Shown: positions 49,199 to 61,004, counted from the first letter of the stretch. The stretch: 64,000 nucleotides of DNA from Onchidella celtica (GCA_963931925.1 OZ007571.1:16610506-16674505); one strand, 5' to 3'. Made by a program: numbers and translations. Notes: generated from the letters alone by a model not told the origin.

Positions 49199-50818
49199 AG
49201 TAATATAATGCAGAAAAATTTTATGTGATCATTATGGAATATGATGAATCCTTTTGCAGCTCAGTGTCACATTGTAGTGAACTAAATTAATGAGCGAACT
49301 GAAGATTTTCAATACAGGTATAAGACACAGCATTAAGGTTTCTGTTAAGTTTCTCTGTTCTGTGTAGTGCAGTTCTCTTCTCCACAATGTCCCTCCACCC
49401 GGAACCACCTGTGCTGTCAGTAAGACTATCCTCCATTCACTTTATACCTTCTCTTCAATGTACTAGATAGGCTGTTGGTTTCCTCTGGAGGTTTCATTGT
49501 TTCAGATTATTTCTCGTTTGTAAACTTTAAGTAAAATTAACTTGCATCTCAGATTTCTAAACAACATTCAGTAAGGTGATGGATTGTCTGATGTGTTTTG
49601 TTCACTTTCCTCCAGACTAGACTGGAAATAGAATTACAGTAAGTTTCAATCTTTGTTAGAAAAGATATAAATGTTTGTAAATGTCATACTGGTATAATAA
49701 TTATATCTTTCTAATTATATGCTTTGTACATGAAAGACTCAACTTCATGTAATGATGTACTTCATGACAATTTTTAGAGCTTCTTCTATAACGCCTTCAA
49801 AGAATGAAGACCCATAAAAGTGTAATTAAAGAAACCTAAAATGATTTCAATTTATTTATTTTCAAATGTTATCATTTGTGATGCATTGTTATCGAAGCCC
49901 GTCGGGCTTGCTTGTGTAAGTTAACCGCACGAAGTTTTGAGTGTGTCTATGAATATCTTGTTATTATTCATGTGGTTGTCTTTTGAAAACATTTTTTTTT
50001 TGCTGGAGCTGAAGTGTGTTGTTTATTGTTGTTAACATTTTTTTTAAATAGATAATTTCCAATCATAATAGTCTTGCGGGTTGAATTTTTTTTTTTTTAA
50101 AGTTGGAAAGGAATGCATGATATTATTTCAACTACCGGTACAGTGTATTAAGATTACATGTATCTTCAAGTTAAAAGTTCTATAAACCGTAGTGTTGATT
50201 TGAAAGGTTTTAAGAACTCTTTGCCGTAGACTGTTTACAGTGTCGCGCAAAGTGCTGTTCGGTTAGATAGTGTATAATATAATAGCAGATCTTTTTTTTT
50301 TCTTTGCATCTAGATGTTTCGTCACTTTGTGATATAAAATAATTTATTATAGAATCTCAGCAGAACATCACTGAAGATACATGAGCAGATAGGTAATCAC
50401 TGTTGAAATGTACTCTGTGATCACAATGTCTATTTCCAGTGCAAATTTGGATAATTTTGAATAAGAAAATAAGAAATTATTAAAGATGATAACAAAGCAA
50501 ATAAAACACAATTTTACTTAAATTCTTCGATTGGTGTTTGATTCAGGCATGAGCAAATGTACTTTAATCATCATTCTGATCTCCTTTTCACTTTCATATT
50601 CTGTCAGGTTTTGTATTGTTAAACATTGTTCTCAGTGAGGTCTCACTAAAGTCTCTGGCAACAGAAAGTAGTTAAGTTTGCAATGTCTTCTCTGCCAACA
50701 TTTTTCCGTCGTCATCATGGAGGTATAATCACACACAATTACCTTTTGAATTAGTATGCAACTAGTATTAAACTGTTCGTTCCGCCTGACGCACAGTGCG
50801 CAGTTTCCGCAGTTTCTT

Positions 50819-51039
50819 GCCATTTCATGGCAGTAATAATAACACTAATAATAATAATAACAATGGATGGCATTTATATAGCGCATATCCATTTAAAATG
50901 CTCTATGTGCTTTACAGAAGCAACATGTCAACCACACAGCAGAATGGAGCGCCTGTGAAGCGCTCAACACACTACACTGCTTCTTTCTCTCTCCGTCTCG
51001 CTCGCTCTCTCTCCCTCATCATCATCATCATTGCCTTTC
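50819..51039 (-). mobile_element. 3' UTR and trinucleotide tail of the RTE LINE
   Basis: On the minus strand the sequence after the ORF contains a (GAT)n run, an AG-rich tract, and ends GCGCTATATAAATGCCATCC followed by (ATT)n. A short terminal trinucleotide tail instead of poly(A) is typical of RTE elements. Confidence 0.7.
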
Positions 51040-54000
51040 TCACCCTGGATCAGGGTATAGGCCACCAACAAACACTTTCCATCCCTCTCTATCATGGGCC
51101 AGCCTCTTTACATTATTCCAAGTCTTTCCGCTTCGTTGCACATCATTTTCTCTGGCTCTTCTCCACGTTCCGCGCGGCCTTCCTCTTGATCTCTTGCCCT
51201 GGGGATTCCAATCCAATACCTTCTTCGTGATGCTGTTTCCTGGCCTCCTGAGAGTGTGGCCGATCCATCTCCATCGCCTCCTACCAATTTCCTCTCTGAC
51301 TGGGCTCTGTCTTGTTCTTTTCCATACAATTTCATTGCTGACCTTGTCTGTCCATCTGATCTTAAGTAGCTTCCTCAAACATCTGTTGATGAAAACTTGG
51401 ATTCTCTTTATGCAGGCCTGAGACGCATTCCAAGTCTCACACCCATACAACAGGACTGACTTCACGTTCGAGTTGAATATCCTCAGCTTTGTTTTTAGAG
51501 ATATATCCTTGGTTCTCCAAATCTTGCTCAAGGACGTGAAAGCTGCCTGTGCCTTTCCAATTCGTGCTTTGACTTCTGCCTCTGTTCCTCCCTTATTGTC
51601 AATGATACTACCAAGATAGCAGAAGGACTCTACATCTTCCAGTGGTTGATCTCCTACTCTGACTTGTGCGCTTGGGGGTGCAACAATTTTTAGGACCTTC
51701 GACTTCGCAGGATGTATCCTCAATCCAATAGATTCTGAAATTTTGTTTAGAGCTGTAGTCTTTGCTTGCATCTGGTCGTGTGTGTGTGACAATAGTGCCA
51801 AGTCATCTGCAAAATCTAGATCGTCCAGCTGTGTCCATGGGGTCCATTGTATGCCATTTCTTCCTCCACTGGTGGTTTCTTTCATAAGCCAATCAATCAC
51901 CAGGACAAACAGAAATGGGGACAGCAAACAACCCTGCCTAACACCAGTTTTGATATCAAAGCTGTCAGTAAGCTCGTCATCGTGTACGACTCTGCAACTT
52001 GTCCCCTCGTACATGCTCTTGATAAGGTTCACCATCTTCTCTGGGATTCCATAATGTCTCAATATTCTCCACAGTGTTTCTCTATCGATGCTATCAAAGG
52101 CCTTCTCGTAGTCAAGGAAGTTCACTATCAGTTGGGAGTTCCACTCTAGCGACTGCTCTACTATGATTCTCAGCGTGGCGATCTGGTCGGTGGTTGATCG
52201 ATTACTCCTGAAACCAGCTTGCTCCTCACGAAGTTTTGGGTCTGTTGCATTCTGTATTCGCTTGAGAATAATCCGATTGAAAACCTTTCCTGGGATGGAG
52301 AGAAGTGTGATTCCTCTGTAGTTACTACAATTGCTGAGGTCCCCTTTTTTTGGAAGCTTCACGAGGTGTCCTTCCTTCCAGTCCTTTGGAAACTTGCCTC
52401 CGATCCAAATCCTCGAGAATAGTGAGTGCAGACCCTCTGCAGCCCCAGCAGCATCTGCCTTCAGCGCCTCTGGTGGGATCTGATCTGGTCCAGCTGCCTT
52501 GCCTCGATTTAACTGCTTTATGGCATCATTAATCTCTGCTTTAGTCGGAGGGTCGCAACTGATCGGTAAATCATTTCTTGCGGGTAGAATGTCGGGTGGG
52601 TTGCTTGGTGGAGGTCTGTTCAAGAGGCTGTTAAAATGTTCTATCCATCTTTTTGCCTGAGCTTCCTTTCCAAAAATAGCCTTCCTGTTGTAATCCTTGA
52701 CAGGAACTTCAGGTTTTCCATATTTTCCAGCAAGAGTCTTTGTAGTCTGGTAGAGGATCCTCATGTGTCCTCCTGTTGCTGCCTTCTCTGCTTTCTCTGC
52801 TAACATTCCTATGAACTCCTCTTTGTCTTTTTTAATTGATTTTTTGACCTCTTTAGCTGATGCTCGGTACTCTTCCTGGTTACCAACTCTTGAGCTTCTT
52901 GTACGACTTGCATTTACCTGTTCTTTTAGGTCTCTTCTTATCCTTATCAAGTCCAGTGATTTTTGACTGATCCATTCCTTGTGTTCCACTTTCTTTTCCC
53001 CAAGAACATCCTGACATGTCGATGTAAGTACTCCTTTTACCTTAGCCCAGTGAGTCTCCAAATCTACTGTCTCTTCGAGGTCAACAAGGGGTTTGAATCT
53101 ATTCCTCAGTGTCAGCTGGAACTCTTCCTTCTTGTCTCCATCCAGAAGGCTCACTTGAAACTTTCTCCTCTTTGTTCCTGCTCTGGTACCTTGTTTCTTG
53201 AGGCGGAGTTTGAGTCTTGCCAGCAGCATGTGATGGTCAGATCCAACATCAGCTCCTCTCTGTACTATGACATCCTCCAGTGAGCGTCTGAATCGTCGGG
53301 TGATGCAAAAGTGGTCAATCTGGTTTTCAGTTACTCCATCCGGTGAAATCCAAGTGGCCTTATGGATCCTCTTGTGTGGGAATACTGAACCTCCAATCAC
53401 ATAGCTGTTAAATGCGCAGAAACTTGCAAACCGTTCTCCATTCTCATTCATTTGTCCCAAACCATTGCACCCCATAATGTCCTCATACCCTGTATTGTCC
53501 TGTCCTATCTTGGCATTGGCGTCTCCCATTATAATGTTCACATCTTTTCTTGGCAATGTGTCAACTATTTCCTGAAGCTGGTTGTAGAAATCGTCCTTGT
53601 CCTCATCGGTTGCTTCATTTGTTGGGGCGTATATCTGCACAATGTTCATGTTGATGTTCTTGTTCTTTGTAGTAAATGATGCCAATATAATTCTCCTTCC
53701 GTAGGGTTCCCATCCCCTCAGTGACCTCTGGGCGTGCTTGCTCAAGATGATCGCTACTCCTTCTGTATGCTTTTTGTCCTCCCTTCCAGAATACAAAATC
53801 TTTTCCCCAGAGTTAAGTTGTTTCAGTCCGGACTGTATCCAGCGGGTCTCGCTAACTCCAAGTATGTGCAGTCTGTATCGCCTCATCTCCATTGTAACCT
53901 GGGCACTCTTTCCTGCTTCATACATGGAGCGGACATTCCACGACGCAATCCGGAGTGACTTGTTTGATGAAGGAGCAGTCAGGCCAGTGGAGTCCTTTCG

Positions 54001-54057
54001 GCTTTGTCCATTGTCCTTCATTGAATCTACAGGTGCAGATGCTCCCCCTTCTCCCAA
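51040..54057 (-). CDS. RTE-type LINE ORF2: intact endonuclease/reverse transcriptase, 1005 aa
   Basis: Uninterrupted ORF of 1005 codons. Apurinic endonuclease domain at about 35-285: IASWNVRSM (N41), GVSETRW (E70), GDANAKIG (D179, N181) and GSDHHMLL (D274, H275). RT at about 500-780: GKAAGPDQIPPEAL, NYRGITLLSIPGK, AGFRSNRSTTDQI, LDYEKAFDSIDRE, GVRQGCLLSPFLF and the catalytic LDFADDLALL (FADD 749-752). The RTE thumb follows (YLGSIIDNKGG, VLLYGCETW, RWIGHTLRR). All expected catalytic residues are present. It was probably inserted recently, or is still competent. Confidence 0.93.
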   Translation of the reverse strand: MGEGGASAPVDSMKDNGQSRKDSTGLTAPSSNKSLRIASWNVRSMYEAGKSAQVTMEMRRYRLHILGVSETRWIQSGLKQLNSGEKILYSGREDKKHTEGVAIILSKHAQRSLRGWEPYGRRIILASFTTKNKNINMNIVQIYAPTNEATDEDKDDFYNQLQEIVDTLPRKDVNIIMGDANAKIGQDNTGYEDIMGCNGLGQMNENGERFASFCAFNSYVIGGSVFPHKRIHKATWISPDGVTENQIDHFCITRRFRRSLEDVIVQRGADVGSDHHMLLARLKLRLKKQGTRAGTKRRKFQVSLLDGDKKEEFQLTLRNRFKPLVDLEETVDLETHWAKVKGVLTSTCQDVLGEKKVEHKEWISQKSLDLIRIRRDLKEQVNASRTRSSRVGNQEEYRASAKEVKKSIKKDKEEFIGMLAEKAEKAATGGHMRILYQTTKTLAGKYGKPEVPVKDYNRKAIFGKEAQAKRWIEHFNSLLNRPPPSNPPDILPARNDLPISCDPPTKAEINDAIKQLNRGKAAGPDQIPPEALKADAAGAAEGLHSLFSRIWIGGKFPKDWKEGHLVKLPKKGDLSNCSNYRGITLLSIPGKVFNRIILKRIQNATDPKLREEQAGFRSNRSTTDQIATLRIIVEQSLEWNSQLIVNFLDYEKAFDSIDRETLWRILRHYGIPEKMVNLIKSMYEGTSCRVVHDDELTDSFDIKTGVRQGCLLSPFLFVLVIDWLMKETTSGGRNGIQWTPWTQLDDLDFADDLALLSHTHDQMQAKTTALNKISESIGLRIHPAKSKVLKIVAPPSAQVRVGDQPLEDVESFCYLGSIIDNKGGTEAEVKARIGKAQAAFTSLSKIWRTKDISLKTKLRIFNSNVKSVLLYGCETWNASQACIKRIQVFINRCLRKLLKIRWTDKVSNEIVWKRTRQSPVREEIGRRRWRWIGHTLRRPGNSITKKVLDWNPQGKRSRGRPRGTWRRARENDVQRSGKTWNNVKRLAHDREGWKVFVGGLYPDPG

Positions 54058-54300
54058 GATAAAAGACTGATTTAAAGTATTTGCTTGTGTTTCTGTAACT
54101 GGTTTATTTTTACAGGGTGGGTAGTTGGCCCACCGCCAACTGGCTCTTCTCGGGAGACCAGGACCTTTGCACCTTTAGTCGCCTCTTACGACACGCAGTA
54201 TCACGTCAGATGTATTCTTTGCTGTCCCTCTTCTACTCTCTCTCCCTACGTCTCTCTATCTCGGAGCAAATTATAACGCAGCGCGCAGTTCACAACTGAC
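54058..54300 (-). mobile_element. Probable 5' region of the RTE LINE
   Basis: Upstream of the ORF on the minus strand lies non-coding sequence with CGTCGTAAGAGGCGACTAAAG-like and CTCCCGAGAAGAGCCAGTTG blocks, then low-complexity sequence. The exact 5' end and target duplication were not found. Confidence 0.4.
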
Positions 54301-54444
54301 AACAGTTCACAACTCACAACTCAAATAATATTTAATAATGAATAATAAATTTTGTTGTTGCTGGTGGGGGGATGACATGGATAAATTTTAATCTATTACT
54401 ATTAATTTCAATTTTGCCCGGGCAGGGGCCTGTCCAGCCTGCTA

Positions 54445-54680
54445 GTGCTCTTTACAATTTCCAACTGCCAAGGTATCTTGAACGTGCACACGGGCTCTCC
54501 GAATTGTTCGTCCTTATCCGAGAAGACTAGGTACTCGATCCTACCACCCAATAGTATCAGGGACTTGAAAATATGAGAAAAATCCCAATTTCCAACATGC
54601 CTGCACTGCCCGGGTTATGAACCCGGGACCCTGGCATGAGAGAGGTGAGCACCTTGCCTCTAGACCACCTTGCAATGGTC
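54445..54680 (-). mobile_element. tRNA-derived SINE with Nin/Deu-like central domain
   Basis: The minus strand has a Pol III A box TGGTCTAGAGG (54657-54667) and B box GGTTCATAACC (54613-54623) with tRNA-like spacing and a CCCGGG T-stem. It is not a functional tRNA, because the acceptor arms do not pair. Downstream (54478-54550) is GGATAAGGACGAACAATTCG and CCCGTGTGCACGTTCAAGA, which resembles the conserved central domain of Nin-type SINEs as I remember it. The 3' end near a CCCGGGC motif is uncertain. Confidence 0.6.
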
Positions 54681-57600
54681 GCCTTGAATGTACAAAAATG
54701 AACAAAATTAACCAGAGGTTAGTAAAAACTGTCACGCAGCCTGGAATAGAAAATTAATGGACTTTTGCTTATGGAGCACTGACCCCACCACTGAAATATC
54801 GCACAACAAAAAGACATCGCGTGTACCACTAGAATCATGTATAAAAGAAGTAAGACCTTCCATGTAATCACGCAAGGCTTTTTAACTCTTTGTGTTCCAA
54901 TAGCCAATGAATCGGTTCTTCCGCTAGTCACGTTTGTGCCAATCACCGATGTATCATGCCAAAGAATGATAGACTATTGGGTTTCGGGGAGAAAGAAAGT
55001 CGGCTGTCTATTCATAAATGTTGCTGTAGTTAGTCTTCATTCATCTCCTCCTCTACTTTCATTGTGTATGACTGAAGAAAAACTCGTAGAAAAACGTGGA
55101 AAAATTAATGGCACACAAAGACTTAACCGCTAATCCCTAAATTCTACAAAATATCAGATTACGCATAGAAAGAGGTAAAGGTGTGCATGCATATATATAT
55201 TTCAATAGGTCCCGATGTTCACTTTATTTTTAATACTTTCGTTGATATTGAGCCACAACTGAGTTGAACCAGAGAGTATTATTATAAATCTGTACTCTCT
55301 GGTATAGATATTATATCTGATCTATACTCCCCGATTGAACAGAAGAAGGTGGTCCGACATTGTCCTCAAAGAGAGGCTGCCGTTAAACATAAAATTTGAA
55401 TCGGATCACGATGCGAAAACAAAGACATCAACACACCGGCATGTGTTTCGCTGTATCAAAGCTGATGGATGCGGGTTTTTATAATGGTTCCCATGGGTAT
55501 TTGAATGAGGACCGGGCACCGCAACTTGTTCAGATAAAGCCCGATCGCCACCCACCATGTCACTGGTCTCTCTGAACTCGAAACTTCTAATGTAGGGGGC
55601 TAAGTAAAACCTGTATTACATGACATTACAGCTTTTCTCAGTAGCCTACCTGTGAGTAAATCAACGGAACCACATGCCAGAAAAGAGAGAGAGAGAAACA
55701 AAAACACCGCTGCCACCAGGAGAGGAACATTAATCTAGTTACTTAAATATATAACTGGCAATATACAGGCAACGGCAACGATAAGGCGTGGGGGGGGGGG
55801 GATGGGGCGGAGCCATATCTTTAATCAGTTATGTATGAAAAGTGAGAGGTCGACCAAACGATTGACGTTAATGGATAATAATTAAAACACACGAAAGAGA
55901 GAGAGAGAGAGAGTGGGGGGGTGGTGCTGTTGAGTTGCAGTAAAAAATTTGTGGTGAAGTTGAAATGTGACACCCCCTCCCTCTCCCCCACCACCAGAAA
56001 AAAAAAGGGGGGGACCCGTATTTTTGCAAAGCCTTAGGGCCTACATGTAGTTGGTTACACACACACACACACAAAAAAAAAAAAAAAATTGGAAAAGTGA
56101 AAGATTCTCATTGTAATTGGTAGTCTAAATTTCTCCACTTTCAGAGTATACTGGGGGAGTAGGTTGAAATTTTATGCGCGTGTCGTTTGCTTTTTGACAA
56201 TTTTGTCCATCACATCTTTATTTCGCCTGGTCTTGTTGTGTACTGTCAGCATATTCTAACCTAAGCTTACGATTCTGGAGTGAATCGTAAAATAATTGCT
56301 CGTACGTAACAAGTTATGTTACCGTTTTGGTTAGACCACCGCATAGCCTTCAAATACTAAGCTCGAAACTCACTTCATCTATCACCTTTGCCACTCAGCT
56401 GCTAGTGACTTGGGCCGTTGCCAAATGTATCGCACATGAACGTGTTGTGATTTTCATTTCAAGAGACTTCTCGACGCATTCATTTTGCTTAGAGACAAAT
56501 TAACAGCACAGCCCCATTCAGCCATGACGGCCACAACGAATTTTGCACTTTGAAGTAGAACGCTTGATGACCTAAAAGTGGCTGTTTTTACAAGTACGTA
56601 CGCACCCCAAGCCTTTTGTGCTAGCGTACCTTATCCCTTATCCCGTCCTTATCTCCAGCCCTAAATCTTACCAAATCCAGAATCCTACCCCTTACCCGTT
56701 CAACCAAAAACATAGGAGCAAAACAACAAGAAAATCTGAAAGAATAACTAATTAAGGCTGTTATTAATCTGAGTATTTCGGGAGGAGCTCTCTAGTTCTA
56801 GGGTCCCAAAAGGCTTTAAAATACGTACCTCTAGCGCAAAACAACAACCAACAAACCAACAACCTGGAGGACATAGGCCTCCGTACGGTAGGCCCCTACT
56901 TGTAACAACATTCTACCTAAAATTGGATTTGTGTTGGTGAGGTTACCATGGCGACCTGGTTGGCTCTGAAAATGAGATTTAAGTGGCCTATATTATATAT
57001 ATTATACATTGTATACATCAGTGGGCGGAATTAATTTGTCTCTTGTGACGATTATTTCCATGGCAGCTAAACCGAAAGCTAATCACGGTGAATTATCTAA
57101 ATTAGTTTTCATAATTCTGTCCTGTTCTCTTGTTGGCAAGTAACCTCGCTCTCTTTCTCTCTCAGGACCACGTGCATTGCTCCCTTCTTACCTCTCCATA
57201 CGAACTGATCTTCTTTCTCTTTCCCTCTCTTACGTTCTCTTTTGTTTTTGCGCCCCCCCCCCCCAAAGTTCTCCCTGCCTTTTTTGCTACCTGGATTAGA
57301 AGTACTTGCTGGAAAACAAAAAAGTACCATTTTCATTTTAACAGAAACTGTTATCAATTTTTTAACATAGGCCTAATAATTCACTGTTCATGTTATTAGA
57401 GTCCAATGTAATTCAGTCTGCTCAATCTGTATTTCTCATATAAAGATGCATAACCGAGAAACTCGTAGTGTGTACGTCTGAACCATGTTGAGCTCCTCAG
57501 TCAAGGTACCGCCCTACCCAATCCTCAGAGATTCAAAACGCTCATGCTACAATGATTTTTTTTTTTGTTCATGAGATTGGCTCCACAACTTTCATATCAA

Positions 57601-58086
57601 ACTACCCGCGCGTCGGACTTCATAAGTCTCTATTCGCGTGGACATATGATTAATTCCACACATAATGTAAATCAATGTGTCCGCCATTGTGAAATTTCAC
57701 CCCGGCACCACTATCTAGATGGCGCCATGATTAATTTTAGTGAAAGTGCTTCGTGTAAATGACAGGACATCGACTCTGGTTACTACATGTATCTGAGTTT
57801 GCTCGCAGCTGACACACGTATGGGAAGTCATTATTTCTGTGCTTAGACCCAGTGTTGCTGGAACACATACTTAATCTTTTTTTTTTTTTTAAACGTTGTT
57901 TGTCAGAGTTAGAGACGAAGTTAAAGCGAACGATAGCCTCATCTGAAAATGAAGATACGCCAAAACGTCTTCTCTGTTTGAAGAAAACCTGACTCAGCTG
58001 AAGTAAAAAATATTTAATACATGAACACTGTGAAGTGTAGATCATAACAAAAGACTTCCCATCATTAGCCAACACACTCGTGCATA
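54681..58086. other. Intergenic stretch with no supported gene other than one MITE
   Basis: It contains piggyBac-like MITE 5 (54886-55122), AG- and G-rich tracts near 55790 and 55900, a CA/A tract at 56058-56090, and a C-run at 57252. The open frames are short or driven by low-complexity sequence. Confidence 0.65.
54886..55122. mobile_element. piggyBac-like MITE 5 (TTAA-flanked)
   Basis: TTAA lies at 54882-54885 and 55123-55126. The inverted ends are CTCTTTGTGTTCCAATAG and, from the right, GTCTTTGTGTGCCATTAA (about 14 of 18 match). It is 237 bp with no transposase. Confidence 0.76.
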
Positions 58087-58989
58087 ATGGTCGTGCCCAT
58101 AAAACTAGCAGTGGTGACATTATGCCTAGGTATACATTTTATACGTGCTCTGCCGGACCAACTGACTTGCAGACGCGGTCAGCTAGCTAGAGGACAGTGT
58201 AAAAGCCCTTCACATCTTGTCAAAATTCACATAGCGCAGAAATATACAGGAATCTTGAGTCAGCAAGATAAGACACGTCTTTTGAAGTTTCTAGATTGTT
58301 ATCGGAGTCCGCATATTGATATGTACATCACCAGGGCTTACCCTGTCACAAGGACGTTCAGTGAGCTTCTTTCAGAAAATTCTGTGCACATTCGGTTGAT
58401 GATAAATTTAACGAACAGTGAAGAACTTGCAGGATTCTTGCACACGTTTCTCAATTCCTTCACGTCTGCAGTTAAAATCTTTAGACATGTGAAGGAGGAG
58501 GAGGGCTCAATTGTCAGACGAACTGCACAAATCCGTGTTGGCATCAAGTCTGGGCTAGGTATGACAGGGGACACAGGCCGTGATTCAGACGTAGTTGCCG
58601 TTGCGTGTGTGTGCTCCCTGAAGAAAACAGACAATGCTATTTTGGGGAATTCAAATGTGACTAACAACAATGAGATGTCAAATCGTCCAGAGAATGCAAT
58701 TTCTCGCTCCTTTAAGGGGGATGACCATCTGGATGCGATGAATGGTGGGAATTCGCGACTAGAAGAGAACCAGGCTATGTTACAGTGTGGTGGGGAGATG
58801 GTCTGTGAGTTTTTAAACAAGTCCAGCAGTGATAACCCAGAAATACAAAATTCTCTCTGTAGTGATAATATCTTCATGCCATTTTCCAGCAACGGACGGA
58901 GTAATCATGAGTACTATGATCTGTTACACGTAGTAAGTATCGCGTACGTCATGTCTCTGTTGGTAACCTGGTGTCTACGACTTCTGTAA
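58087..58989 (+). CDS. Unrecognised secreted or membrane-anchored protein, 300 aa, single exon
   Basis: The ORF is 300 codons, long for this composition. It starts ATAATGG with A at -3. Residues 1-22 look like a signal peptide (VPIKLAVVTLCLGIHFIRAL). Residues 279-300 are hydrophobic to the very C-terminus (VVSIAYVMSLLVTWCLRLL), as in GPI-anchor signals or a tail-proximal TM helix. The middle is Ser/Asn-rich with sequons (NLT, NVT, NKS) and several cysteines. I recognise no domain. No splice sites were needed. Alternatives: an exon of a larger gene, or a chance ORF. No clear poly(A) signal follows closely. Confidence 0.5.
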   Translation: MVVPIKLAVVTLCLGIHFIRALPDQLTCRRGQLARGQCKSPSHLVKIHIAQKYTGILSQQDKTRLLKFLDCYRSPHIDMYITRAYPVTRTFSELLSENSVHIRLMINLTNSEELAGFLHTFLNSFTSAVKIFRHVKEEEGSIVRRTAQIRVGIKSGLGMTGDTGRDSDVVAVACVCSLKKTDNAILGNSNVTNNNEMSNRPENAISRSFKGDDHLDAMNGGNSRLEENQAMLQCGGEMVCEFLNKSSSDNPEIQNSLCSDNIFMPFSSNGRSNHEYYDLLHVVSIAYVMSLLVTWCLRLL

Positions 58990-60395
58990 GATGACAGATT
59001 GGCTGCATCGCCCGTTGAGAGTGCATGTCTATAAAAACAAAATATGTCCCATGCGCTGAAAACAGCCTGCAGTATACAATTTACTTCTTGGTGACAACAT
59101 TTAAACCTCAGATCGTAAGGATTTCTCAGCCCCCCCCCCCCCCCATTCTTGTAAATTTTGAGTTAATTGGTTTAACAGCCCTTAGATGAAGTTCCTGAAG
59201 GCACTAACTAGACACAACATCAGCAGCTTCCCAAACTCACGGGCCATCTGTTAATGTTGCTGGTGATTAAAGTGTCAGCTGAATGGGGTGTATTAATCTC
59301 TATAAACTCCTGCACATTATCTAGACATCTTATGACTTGTCAGGCCGATTGACCCCTTTGCTCAGCGCCAGTGGCGAAACGACATTATTCTGTGCAGCTG
59401 AATACGATTTTCATATTACATGTATTCAAATGAATTTGTCTTAATACGGTGGCCTTAGTTGCAGACGTGCGTTATTTTTTGCATTGTATCACGTGTTTGT
59501 GCGTTTCAACCGATGACCTACCCATACACTGGTTTTAACACCCGGGATAAACAATATATTGTCAAGTTCATGGGTTAAACCGGACGTTCTGTCCACGGGA
59601 CGATGACCTCAGTGAACTGTGTACGTCTGTAGACTTTAATAATCTTTAAACAAATTTTTTTTATCTAGAAGTAGAACAGTTGTCCCTTATGTCGCATCGC
59701 CTTACTTTCGTGTGCTGCTCATGTCTGTGTTGGTGATGACTTGGTGATTTCCAGGGATAGTCAAAATTCACAACTTTTGAACCCAACTTCAACGTGTTCA
59801 GACACTGTGATATTGCCTTCTTTTCTTCAGCCAGCATTTCAGAAAGTTTTGAGAGTAGAAGTAATTTGTTTTTGCCACTCTGAATACCCTGACTCACCGT
59901 CTTGTAGTGTAGGTTTTGTCATGAATAGATAAGTAAGTTGTTAAAGTAATGTGTCGTCTCATTTCACCGATCATACTTTCATTATGATTTTCCATGTTCT
60001 CATTTATTTCTCAGCAGTATTTCAGCTATAAAACTGCCAGTAAGTTTGCAATCCTATTAATGACAACAAAATCGATTGTACCAACAGGGTATTTTTTTCT
60101 GCTGTATTATGGCTACAACAATGGACCAGTTTCCCCTGCAATTTTGCAGTTTTCACGATGATGTGGACAAATATTTTGCCTATATTGTATTTGGGAAGTA
60201 TTACTCTCTAAAGGATTCCAGTGTTCGCAGTCAGGCGGCAGACCCTTTTTTTTTGTTGTTCTAAAGTTTAAACGTGAGACATTTCATTGTCACTGGTCGT
60301 CTTGTCTTTGTCCACACTTCTCTGCCTGTATGCTGGACAACACGGTCTTACATTACCGCATACAGCTGGACCAGTGCCATCTAACGCATGGACAC
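58990..60395. other. No supported gene
   Basis: A C-run lies at 59131-59145. The remainder is unremarkable; short ORFs show no motifs. Confidence 0.6.
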
Positions 60396-60545
60396 ACTGG
60401 ACAGTTGCCCAGGGGCCCAAAGGGTTTAGCGCCCTCCCCCCACCCCCACCCCCATGCATGCAAAATTTTTATTGGTTGTTGAATGGGGAAGAAAATACCG
60501 CACTTTGCCAAGGGGCCCATTGTGATGTTGACGGCCCCAAGCTGG
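60396..60545 (+). repeat. Inverted pair of ~150-bp repeats, left copy
   Basis: It runs ACTGGACAGTTGCCCAGGGG, CCAAAGGGTTT, C-rich tract, CCATGCATGC, GGGGAAGAAAATACCG, AAGGGGCCCA..GTGATGTTGACGGCCC. The same order of blocks occurs inverted at about 61005-61165. Confidence 0.7.
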
Positions 60546-61004
60546 ACAAAAATACCGCTACCACGAAGAGTATAAATCTAGGCAATGCTTATTACACGGA
60601 GGTTTTATCTTTGTTTATTTGTATGTTTACTGCTGGTCAGTTTTCTTCACCATTTTAGCATAATTATTCGCTCACTTAGTTCAAGATCATGCTACACCTC
60701 TCCTTCCGGCCAAGATTATGAAAATGGAATGTCTTCTGGGTGGTGGGTGCTAAGAAAAGGCGGTTTTTGCCAGGCTGAATGCAAGATGTTTGGAAAGAAA
60801 AATATGGTTCGCATAGAGACATGTTTGAACACTGTCGTCTTCATTGACACAGTCACATGAACTCTGCAATATCTTCCACCAGAAATCGCAGAAATCAAAG
60901 AAGATGAAGTCATTTCATCTCCGTCTCAATTTCTATTTATGCCAACCGAACTATTTATGTCCAAAAACGGCGTTCAACCAAGCTGATGTTAGTCTTAGTA
61001 ACAC

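Larger units (their letters stand above)
44971..50795 (+). other. 3'UTR and downstream intergenic sequence
   Basis: AT-rich and without a supported gene. It contains the second copy of the dispersed repeat (46139-46264), a G-run (46731-46746), a possible alternative terminal exon (48953-48991) and poly(A) signals. Confidence 0.7.

Noticed and set aside
54600-54670. Functional tRNA gene
   Set aside because: A and B boxes are present, but the acceptor arms do not pair and the anticodon arm is not well formed. It is a SINE head.
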